Below are positions 55,481-64,000 of a stretch of 64,000 bases of DNA, piece after piece. Under the pieces are notes generated by a model that did not search any database, was not told the origin of the DNA, and was given only the letters and a program-made list of their open reading frames with translations. Numbering within the stretch: the stretch's first letter is position 1; every line of letters begins with the position of its first letter. A program made the translations under genes and the position numbers. Source of the DNA: Mesorhabditis belari (Eukaryota > Nematoda > Chromadorea > Rhabditida > Rhabditidae); NCBI GenBank assembly GCA_958450365.1, contig CAUEEP010000927.1, positions 1,479,001 through 1,543,000 of the forward strand, in the 5' to 3' direction.

Positions 55481-55530
55481 CAATCGAAATCCAATTCTAA
55501 AGCTACAAGTTGAAAGCATAAACAATAAGT
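55415..55530 (-). repeat. Nested inverted repeat, right arm (116 bp)
   Basis: Inverse of 55119-55234. Its outer end coincides with the first base of the large right arm at 55530. Confidence 0.95.
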
Positions 55531-58105
55531 TTACGCTATAACTTTACGTTCAGTTCCGACATAATGCGTTTTCCAAGGCGCTGTAAAGTTCAAAACGAAT
55601 CGGGCACATGTTTTGAGATGTTTTGTGTTTATCAACGCGTAGTTTTTTTGCCGCCTCATTTAAAGCAGTAGGTGTGAGAGGATCGCAAGAAAGGTTTTCA
55701 TAGTTATTGTTACCTGCCGTAGGTGCTGTAATAGAGTGACCCCCTATAGGAGTGTCGCGTAGTTTACTGACGATGACGTAATTGTATACTTCTTATTGTC
55801 CTAATTGCCCCTGCTGGTTTAACCATCAAGCTTACCTTTCACCGTTACAGTATATTTACATTTTTTGTGTTGGATTACCTAAATTGAACGACTACAAACT
55901 TGCAGTCGATGAAATTTGCATTTAATCCAACAGATTTTGTCTGTTTGTTGGTTCGTTCTATGTTTCTTTGTTTTTTTTATGTTTGTTTTATGTTTTACTT
56001 TTGTAATGGTTCTTTTCCAGAATGGCCGACAATTCTGGCTCGTTCGATCTCATCAAAAATTTGCCGTCAACATTTTACGGCGATGAAGGTGGAGTGAACA
56101 GCCATAAATGGCAGGAGCGAAAAGACGCTTTGGAGGTAGTTTTTGTGTTCATTACTTAGAGATAAACTGACTAGAAATAAGAAGTAAACTAGAAAAATAA
56201 GGTTTTAAGATATATAGATAAAAAGTTTCTTATTTGGGTACTCGCGAAGCTCATCTCCGACAATCCGAAGCTCGATCCGAAGGCCAACTATGGAGAGTTG
56301 ATTAACACACTAAACAAGGTAGTTTTTGTTGCGAATGTCTTAATTCTTTGTGTTTTAGCTACTTGACAAAGATTCGAACGTCAATGTGATTGCGGTAGCA
56401 GCGAAATGTCTCGCCAGAATCGCTTACGGACTACGTGCCGAGCTAATCGCTTATGGCTCCGGAGGATATGTTGCGATTAAAGAAATCGTCGAAGATGAAG
56501 CTCGAATGGACAAAGTATGTCGTTGTTTGAACGTCTTAGCCATCTATTTGAATTTTAGGTTCAAGCAGCGCTGGCTCAAGCAAAATTAGAAGTCACCAAA
56601 GAACAAGCACAAGAAGGCGAAGAGCAGACATCCACATCAGAGGACGAAGCTGTCGAGTATTGCCTTTTATTATTTTATTAGGACTTTTATTTTTTTCCGA
56701 GAACTGGGTTCGCTAGAAACTTCAAGTATCCTAGTATCATTGGTAGCAAAACTGTAGAAACTCGACGAGACACGTTAAGTAAGCCCGAAATAGGCAAACT
56801 ATGATCAGTATTCACTAGTTATGGTTCGATTTTTGGATAACAACTTCCGGGAAATCCGATCTCGGACTATTGTTAAGAAATTGTCTTGTGAGACGAACTA
56901 GAGACTTTGAGTACTTGTCAATACGCTTCGAAATCTGGCGATGCTTTTTAACTAATCACAACATTTAGACCATGCGACCCTTTGCTCTACGATGATTATG
57001 GCGTTTTCGAATGCACCGGAACCTACCAAACGTGGCATCAAAAGAAAGCACGCTTAAACCAGCTGCTCTCTGCAATGTGTCGTTCTTTTTCGGTAACGAA
57101 AACAAATTTCCTCAATTAGTCTCCGTTCCAGCCCATTGGAGATCGCCTTCTCTTCTCGTGGACGATCAAACAGTTGCGTGATGAAGAACGAGATCCACAA
57201 GATCCAGAATCAACGGAGCGCTTTGATAATGGCTCTACCTGCCGATGCCTCGAAAATTCACCTATACGGTAAGAATTTGGGCAATCCGAAATGTATCTGG
57301 ACTTGAGGAAAACTTTGGCTTTATTAGAATTGTTGGCTCTTTTCCGTTATCTCGGGTTTATAGGGGTATCCAGTGACTAGCTTTGGCTATAATTTTTTGG
57401 AGAGTTAATATATTTGAGATTGAGATTCTTTTCAGATTCCTCATCAATTTGTGTATCTAGAAGTATATGATTTGTGGAAACTTTAGGATTGCACCAAGCC
57501 CAAATCCATTGTTAAAGTTCGAAACTTTAGTTCGAAAACTGAAGCATTGGGAATTAGGATACATTTCAACCCAATAATGGGGCATGAAAAGTGAAGCAAC
57601 TTTGAGGACTGGCTTCTCGATCCACATAAAAGCTGGTTTAATAGTATTAAAAGTTTATTTACAATTCCCGCCAGGTGCTGTAACTTTGCCTCGTGCAGCA
57701 ATGGCCTATCTTTTATGTGACACAGAAATCGGTCCTTTTAAATCTGACTCCCTTCTAAGGCGTCGGCTCTTTAGACTAGTTAGCTGAGGGTAGCCAAGAA
57801 TATTTTGAAAATTCTATCTGGCTTCTTTTAGTTTTACGCGAGCTGCAAGTGATGATCTACGAGTTTCTTCAGACAAATGCTACCTACGCAAAGTATCGAG
57901 GAGAAGGAATGAATCAAGACGGTCACATGCGACACTGCTTCAAGGTAACTGTTAGAGGAAGGGTACAATGATGCAACAATTTATTATAATTTTTTTTTAA
58001 GGTTCGTGAGCTGCAAGGAGGAAATTCGGTGATGGTGGTTGGCGTGTCGGATGAAGTTTACGAGCCGATTCCGAATTTCCGAGATTCTCGGCCGTTCCGA
58101 GAAAT
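55530..58105 (+). repeat. Right arm of the 2,576-bp inverted repeat
   Basis: Partner of 50191-52766; the 2,763-bp spacer between the arms holds the MITEs and the SLMAP-like pseudogene. Confidence 0.97.
56022..56660 (+). CDS. TOG-domain (XMAP215/ZYG-9-like) N-terminal exons
   Basis: Exons 56022-56135, 56250-56318, 56359-56514 and 56559 to about 56657. The product has KWQERKDALE, then LISDNPKLDPKANYGELINT, VAAKCLARIAYGLRAEL and a Glu/Ser-rich end. This is the helix pattern of a TOG domain, the tubulin-binding unit of XMAP215/ZYG-9 microtubule polymerases. The intact family has several TOG domains and over 1,000 residues; here only part of one is left. The acceptor of exon 2 (cgcgaag) is odd and a few helix residues seem missing. 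The start follows a ttttccag acceptor. It may continue by a GA|gtattg donor into the next block, giving a chimeric product, or be a gene fragment. Confidence 0.55.
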
Positions 58106-58160
58106 CATAACTGTTTTCTTCAACTATGATTACAGGCAGGTCTTCTGGACACGCTTTTAA
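56969..58160 (+). CDS. Unrecognised protein, exons downstream of the TOG block, probably damaged
   Basis: Exons 56969-57092, about 57132-57268, 57832-57944 and 58002-58160. Protein-like text: DDYGVFECTGTYQTWHQKKA, then GDRLLFSWTIKQL. In the next frame come MKNEIHKIQNQRSALIMALP and DASKIHLY, joined to VLRELQVMIYEFL, HMRHCFKVRELQGGNSVMVV and a TAA after FWTR(F). I do not recognise the family. The second exon changes frame near 57170-57185, present in both arms, so either a frameshift predates the duplication or the sequence has an error. The last 18 codons and stop lie outside the arm, so only this copy has its natural 3' end. Confidence 0.45.
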
Positions 58161-58319
58161 ATAGAAAATGAGTTTTTATGCCCCATATAGGCCTCAATTC
58201 ATCTTGTGATATACCTATACTTGTGATACTTACTCTTACTCTGTGCTATCTCATTTGATATTTACTCGTCAGATTATTTGAAATAAAACTATCGATTTGG
58301 AAGGTTTTGAATTGTAAAA

Positions 58320-59900
58320 TTACAAGCTTTCACAGATCAAAAACGTCGAGAAAAATTGATATTTATTTTTTTTCGCGTGGTTTTTCCATACAAAGAGTAC
58401 GAACTCACTTTTTCGTGTTTGTACCACGTCGCTTTGTGGTAAAAACACGCGAAACCAATCCATGGACGCCCGTGGAATAATGGAGGAGCCGTTGAGTGCT
58501 CTTTCCCATACAAGGAGTACGAACTTACCGGTGCCAAGGATCTCCGCGAACAAATCCAGGTGCAGTACTTGATCTTTTATGTATTTGTTGTCTTTGTTCC
58601 GAAGTTTTCTTTTAAAGTTTTCCAATACAAGTACGATCACAACAAACTCGGCTACTGGTACAATTGGATCAGGTACGCGGATCGTCTCGAGAAGGATTTG
58701 GCCGACCGTGAGATTGTGCGCTGTGGCGACTCGTTCCCGATCTTCTGGCCAAACAGCCCGAAGGACCCGTGCTTGGATATGTCGATAACAAAACCGAGAT
58801 TGCTTGGTTCTCGATCAACAAGAAGGTTGGTTGTTTTAAGGTTTTTCGGTACTTTGGTGGTTGGGAAGGACCACTTTTATCCTGGCTTAGTTGGATCTAA
58901 TGTTTTGAGTGGTTGTATTGATACCTTTGATCTATTCTAGGGTAATCAAATATGCTTAATAGATTGGTATCACTATAGCCACTCAAAACATTAGATTTTA
59001 GCAAGTTTTTGGCAATTCTAGCCTAATCTCATGTACTTTAACCACCAAACGCTACCTGTTTACACTTGAAAATCGAATAAAAGCGGTAATATGAAACTTG
59101 AAGCATGTTGTAAATGCTCTAAAAGTGTAAGCATATTTGATTGAAGAGGTAGATGAAAGGTATCAATACAAACACTCAAAACATTAGGTTCAACTAAGCC
59201 AGGATAAAAGTGGCGCCCCTCCCAACCACTAAAGTACCGGTTTTTCTTGCTAACCCTATATTTATAGAGGATTCAACGTCAAGACGGTGATCTCTTGCCG
59301 ATGTTTGTCATTGCTCGCGAGCTCAAGGAAGGGCCACCCAACTGTGAATGCACCAACTGCTCCAAGGGAACACCACGTCCAGTCATTCGTGCCATGCTCA
59401 ACGAGTGGGCCGATTTCCGTATGGGTGACCCGTGGCCAAACAAGAAACTTGTTAAGGGGAATAAGCTTTATCTTATCAAAAGATTTATGTTCGTACGGAG
59501 CTCGTGGCGAAGAAAACGTGATCCAGGGACCCGCCGTTTACTCAACGCTCGTCCTCTGCAAGCGAATCAATACAACCAAGAGTCAATACAACAACTACAA
59601 TCAATATGGTCAGAACAACCTCGCAGACGAACAAACTATACACGGGATCCACGCGATCGATCGAATTTTCAAACGAGGTGCGATGAATGCTTTGTAATTG
59701 CAATAAGATGAACCAGTATTGTAGACGGAACAAACTTTTTCATTTAGCTATCACCAGAATCGTTCATCTGATTACCAGCCAAGTCATCGAAGATCACCGA
59801 GTCGCCTCTCACACTCTTTTCAATGAAGTCGTGATTCTCCCCCACTTATGAAAGTCCGAGAGGTAACAGCTCTTCCGCTAGACCTTGAATATTTTGTTTT
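58320..59900 (+). other. Coding-looking exons of unknown identity
   Basis: Three segments look like real exons: about 58505-58559 (YKEYELTGAKDLREQIQ before a gtgcag donor), 58632-58825 (YDHNKLGYWYNWIRYADRLE, then CGDSFPIFWPNSP), and from 59268 (LLPMFVIARELKEGPPNCEC, then NEWADFRMGDPWPNKKL). A later frame, about 59490-59697, reads GPAVYSTLVLCKRI. Frames shift within the second and third segments, so the gene is probably broken. I recognise no family. A duplicated ccatacaa-g-gagtacgaac string occurs at 58388 and 58506. Confidence 0.35.
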
Positions 59901-60241
59901 AGCAAGCCATCAAGCCAAAAGATGAGGCGAACAATCGGAAGGAAAACACCTTCCTTACCAAGCACATGTGCAATCAAAAAAAGAAGCTTTTTGTTATGTT
60001 TAGGGAGCTTTTCTCGTTATCGTTGTTGCTTGGAATAAATTTATAAAATATTGTTCGATGATGAAGTTACTGTTTGGAGCAGTTGTCGATTTCTTGGTTT
60101 ATTGACTTTTTCAAGCTTTACAATTTGTAGGTCTTTACGGCCTGGCTATCCAAAGCCAATTTCACTATTTCCCTAGCATTTACGTTGTCCGTAAAGCATC
60201 TCTTTGTGTCAAAATAAAACCTGATCTTCTCTTTGCAGGTC
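59901..60241. other. Intergenic
   Basis: No exon supported. It ends in ttctctttgcag, an acceptor 3 bases before the next gene's ATG. Confidence 0.45.
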
Positions 60242-61285
60242 ATGTCGTCAAAGCCAGTCATGCCTTTCAAAATGAAGAATTTGAAGTCATTTCCAATGGA
60301 GAAATTGTGTTTCAATTTGAAGTTGGAAGTGTTGGAGCAAATGGAACCAAGGGAGGTGCTTGAGTTGGCTAAGGTGAACGAAGGATTTCAAGGGATGCTC
60401 GTGAGGGATCCGTCAACCGTTTTTGGAGAGCACGTCCATGATATTGAACTCTACGATGAGGCTTACCTCTCGCAGTATCGGGATTCAAATCCAATAAAGC
60501 TCAATGACTTATCTCATTGTTCTTTTGTCAAGAAGATTCGATCGTGCAATATATTGGCCTTCTACCAGTACCAGCAATTGAACGATCAACAACAACAATT
60601 GAACGATCAACAACAACAATTGAACGTTCAACACAGTCTTCTGCACAATTTGAAATCCGTGAATAGTTTGTGCCTGGGAGAGACTCCAAAAGAAACTGTC
60701 AAGAGATTCTTCTCAAATTTCCAGGCATCGATCAAGCAAGAAGCATATCTGAATATCGAATTCGTTGAAGATCAAGATTATCAAATGATCAAAGATTTGA
60801 TCGAGAATTTCATCATGACACAACTCAAGGATTCCGAGGCATTTGAGTTTAGCTGTGTTTCCAAATCCAAAGATTTATTTCACTTTTACTACAACACCTT
60901 GTTGAAGACTGAGATCAAAAACATTTCTATTCACATTAAGTCAGATGACTACATTGATTTCATTGGTCAACAGCTCGCCACCAATGGAATCCCGAGCAAG
61001 AACCCTGAGGCTCTTTTCTTCCTTTTTCTAGGGCGTCATTGTCGCCGCATGATGGATCTCTTACAATATCCAGGAATACAACGAATCGATGGATCGAATC
61101 GTCCTCGACTTCTCAAACAGGCAAACGATCTTATGAAAAATACTGGAGAGTCTATTAATGGTTCTGAGGTTTTCGACATGGAATTTTGCTCAATGTTTCG
61201 TCGACATATTGATTCAACCAAGGACTGCATCTACGTGTACCAGGAGGTTAGGGCCTTCGTGGCTTTCTACGTACCGGCCGGTTAA
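60242..61285 (+). CDS. F-box-like protein with Gln-rich repeat, 347 aa, single exon
   Basis: The N-terminus has a degenerate F-box-like helix pair (LEVLEQMEPREVLELAKVNE, residues about 28-47). A glutamine-rich triplet repeat (QLNDQQQQ units, about 113-133) follows, then a long alpha/beta region with the family block GIPSKNPEALFFLFL (about 251-265) and the tail CIYVYQEVRAFVAFYVP. These marks tie it to 1687-2676 and, more weakly, to 4288-5358. The ATG at 60242 was chosen because a tttgcag acceptor ends 3 bases before it. No intron, no internal stop. Likely an SCF adaptor by family, not proven. The codon repeat aattgaacgatcaacaacaa is a recent slippage expansion. Confidence 0.7.
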   Translation: MSSKPVMPFKMKNLKSFPMEKLCFNLKLEVLEQMEPREVLELAKVNEGFQGMLVRDPSTVFGEHVHDIELYDEAYLSQYRDSNPIKLNDLSHCSFVKKIRSCNILAFYQYQQLNDQQQQLNDQQQQLNVQHSLLHNLKSVNSLCLGETPKETVKRFFSNFQASIKQEAYLNIEFVEDQDYQMIKDLIENFIMTQLKDSEAFEFSCVSKSKDLFHFYYNTLLKTEIKNISIHIKSDDYIDFIGQQLATNGIPSKNPEALFFLFLGRHCRRMMDLLQYPGIQRIDGSNRPRLLKQANDLMKNTGESINGSEVFDMEFCSMFRRHIDSTKDCIYVYQEVRAFVAFYVPAG

Positions 61286-61943
61286 AATGAACCCTCTTTG
61301 ATAATTCGTTGTATCTTTTAGCCGCTTTTTATCATTGTTTCTATTTTTTGAATTGGCAGATTATTGGTGTTTTATCTGTTTGTTTGGTTGCCTTTCAATT
61401 ATTCAGAATAAAGTTTTAAAATCTTTTATGAAATAAAAAAAATGACAAATTTTCCACTATCTTTGAATCAAGTAGACTAATACAAATATATAAAGGTGTA
61501 GAGGGAAAAATATGATAGCTGAAATATACACAAATTTGAGTAGAAGGCGATAAAGAGACAAGAGACCGCGAGTGGATGGGAAAGCATCGATCGCGGGAAC
61601 TTTTATGTGTATGTGTGAAATGGGAAAAGAAACCACCTGGGGTGTAGAAATAAATGAGCACCTGAATAGATATGTAATACTTGTATCTAGTGAGTTTAAC
61701 ACTAGATTTACTTATCGAGAAAGGTGAAAAATGAAAACAACTGTGGCACAGCTTCTGAAACGTCTATTTGTTCAATTCACTAAACGCTAAAATTTTATGC
61801 ATTTTGCGTTGCTTCCATGAATTTACTTCAATTTAAATCATCTTTTTATAATTTATTACCCGGATATAAAAACCCATTTAAAAGAAGCAACGTGATGAGG
61901 TTTTTAAAAAATAACAAAATATTGGAGTACGGGCATTTACATA
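61286..61943. other. Intergenic, no gene seen
   Basis: 3' flank of the F-box gene with aataaag at about 61408, then AT-rich sequence; nothing coding supported. Confidence 0.5.
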
Positions 61944-62132
61944 GTTTATGTGGAAGAAAGTGCTCAAATCATCGCTCCATTAAGTTTTCATCATTTTTGA
62001 TTCCTCAACTTCTTGCCCCCTAGAAACCTACAAAACCAAAGCTTTTCTCAATCTGTCCAAAGCTTGTTTTAGAGAATAAATGGGTCTTTTTATTGGTAAA
62101 AACTGTAGATTAATTGGTGCACCAGTTATTTC
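61944..62132 (+). repeat. 190-bp repeat, copy 2 (as in SRPRB intron 2)
   Basis: Counterpart of 38475-38664 in the same orientation, joined 6 bases later to receptor intron sequence. Confidence 0.9.
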
Positions 62133-62138
62133 ACCAGA

Positions 62139-64000
62139 ACATAACCCCACTTCTATCGATCTCGTTTTCGAGCCGTTTACAAACAAGATTCACTGCTTCG
62201 TTGATTAGGAAGTTGGTTTTCTTTCAAATTACCCTGATTAGAAATTCTCCAGTATCGAAGTGGTTGAACATTTTGTGTGGGTCGCCTTGTTGGCTTACTG
62301 TTCATCACTGCCTTTTGTGTTGACGAACAGTCTTGGGGTTTGTGAATTTCGGTTTTAATATTTACCCTGTTGATTTTGGGTCGAGCGTGACGAATTTTCG
62401 GGTGTTTGCCTTGCCGGTAACTTATCAACAATATCGATGGCTACAAACTTTGGAGTGTCAATCTTTTTCGTGCTACTCGTCTTGGGCCTAACAGTTATTA
62501 GAACATTGGCTAGTCGTAAGTTTTTTTTAATAAAATAGCGCATCGATTGCATTGAAGATTACATTTGTAAAACGCCTATATTTAGGAGATTCTTCTAACG
62601 AAAATGTTGCTTTTGTTGAGCTCTTGGAAGCCGATAAACTTAAAGTCAATGGTAACTGTTATATGATAGCGAGTTTATCTAATTTCTAGAAGCTGAACGA
62701 ATGAGTGGAGCTGACGCATCTTCGAAATCCAAACCAAGAAGACCTTCAGGCGCATTTCTGCACAAAAATCTTCTCTACAGCAACTTGTCAATTGGTAAGC
62801 GTCAGTTTTCGATTTTTATGGATTTTCGGTTTAGTTGCAATCCTCCTCTGTTATGCTCTTTGGATAGCCGCAGTTGGATTGCATTCGATAGTCGTTGCTG
62901 GTTGGCCTACTCGAGAAAAACAAACGGTTTTCTCCAACTTGAAGTAAATATAGTGTGGAGAGATTTTTTTAAAATGTTTTTTTAGATGTTTGTTCAATTT
63001 GAGTTCTGATGCGCAAAACGAGGAAGCTTTTCGGCTCGAGGACCACAGGTGTGATTGTTACAATATACTAAATTTGACGTGGCTTTAGACAGGACAATAG
63101 CCAGCATGAATGTAGTTCGAGTGCTCTTGGATACCGCCCAACTTACTCATTTTTGGTCTTCGTTGTGCTACCGATTATTCCGTTCCTTTTTGTCGCTATT
63201 ATTGATGCTTTGCCATCGATTTGGAATTCATCTTTTGGCATGGGGTTTGCCCATTTTAAAAGCGATTTACGAATTAGTTTTGGGCACGAAGAAAGCTTCA
63301 AATTATGACGACTCTAACCGAATCAAATTCACAGCCAACCTCGAAAAATAGAGATACAGTGGAGTCGTCGTAAGTCTAGCTTCTTTAGCGCAGAAAATTG
63401 TTTCTCGATTTAGAAGAAGTTGTAGCTCAAATTCAACACAGCCAGTTCGAAGAGGAAACCGGACATCACGCCTCTATCAAGTCAGTTTTGCAGAAACCTG
63501 TTCTTACTGAATTTATAATTAGGCTCAACGTGGAGAGGCTACCAAACCTGTGAGTGCACCACCAACAGATAGAACGCTGGAAGAAGTGCAAAGATTGGCA
63601 CAAATCTTTTCAATGGTTAAAGATTATTAAATTTCACCGCTAGTTTTTATTTTAGGAAGTGCAAGGTCTTGCCCAGGAACGCGCCGAATTACATGAGCTT
63701 TCAAGGGTACAGGACCAAACTTTGATTAGTCTTGCACAACAACTTGATCATGCAAATGCACAAGTAATGGCTTTCAAGTTACTTATTTACTAGAGACATT
63801 TTAGCTTGCCGCACTACGAGGAGAAGAGCCTCCAATTCCAGTACTAAGAGGACAAATGGTTGAGGCTGAGGTTCGTCATTTCATGCTCCCCAACACAAAT
63901 TTTGATGTCTTTAGCCCCAGATCAGACTGGCAACTCACGATGAACGATTTCAAGGATTTGGTACAGCTCAACCTGTAGAAGCGCCTTTTTCAGAACGACT
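62139..64000 (+). pseudogene. Broken second copy of the Smoothened-like gene (partial)
   Basis: Corresponds to 42457-44337 of the intact gene, starting in intron 7 and running off the window in exon 20. Exon 8 (62242-62337) and later exons align with about 95% or better identity by eye. Damage: the exon 9 acceptor ttag is ttgg; the exon 15 acceptor is lost in a deletion of about 8 bases (ttttagtatgtgggcac becomes ttttgggcac); one base is missing in intron 14 (ggggttttgccc becomes ggggtttgccc). It lacks the Cys-rich domain, linker and TM1-TM3. A missense change makes AYGSS read AYCSS. It cannot encode a receptor, though the undamaged tail exons may still be transcribed. Confidence 0.85.

Overview
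The window looks like nuclear DNA of a nematode. It is AT-rich and carries many spliced genes with short introns ending in U-rich AG acceptors. Several start codons sit a few bases after such an acceptor with no exon upstream, as expected for spliced-leader trans-splicing. It also holds an MLT-10-family moulting gene, which is nematode-type. No bacterial operon features are present. All exon models were read by eye from splice sites, phase continuity and protein resemblance; no database search was possible.

Layout. 1-5.5 kb: two F-box-like genes (minus 1687-2676, plus 4288-5358) among inverted repeats and LINE/Tc1 scraps. 7.1-9.7 kb: a small four-helix membrane protein (minus). 10.3-14.2 kb: tRNA-like sequences and minisatellites. 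15.3-17.8 kb: an HMG-box gene with an intact mariner transposon in its intron. 18-19.6 kb: a MITE and a mariner remnant. 20.3-25.0 kb: a 20-exon MLT-10-like gene (minus) with a tRNA-Ala in an intron. 25-32 kb: repeats and small transposons. 32.4-35.7 kb: an MBOAT lysophospholipid acyltransferase. 36.4-37.2 kb: a small coiled-coil protein. 37.3-40.4 kb: SRP receptor beta subunit and mitochondrial ribosomal protein L33, same strand and close together, possibly one operon. 41.1-45.9 kb: a 31-exon class F receptor whose cysteine-rich domain, linker and membrane core resemble Smoothened. 46.9-48.7 kb: a decayed Helitron. 50.2-58.1 kb: a 2,576-bp inverted repeat, each arm carrying a TOG-domain locus, around a decayed SLMAP-like gene. 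58.3-59.9 kb: coding-looking sequence I could not identify. 60.2-61.3 kb: a third F-box-like gene. 61.9-64.0 kb: a broken copy of the Smoothened-like gene running off the window.

The intact genes are mostly unrelated housekeeping or developmental functions: lipid remodelling, protein targeting, mitochondrial translation, moulting, chromatin. The main biological interest is a full-length Smoothened-like receptor in a nematode, since Caenorhabditis elegans is known to lack Smoothened. The main structural interest is the concentration of recent rearrangement on its 3' side: Helitron debris, near-identical inverted arms, a nested smaller inverted repeat and a second damaged copy of the receptor gene.
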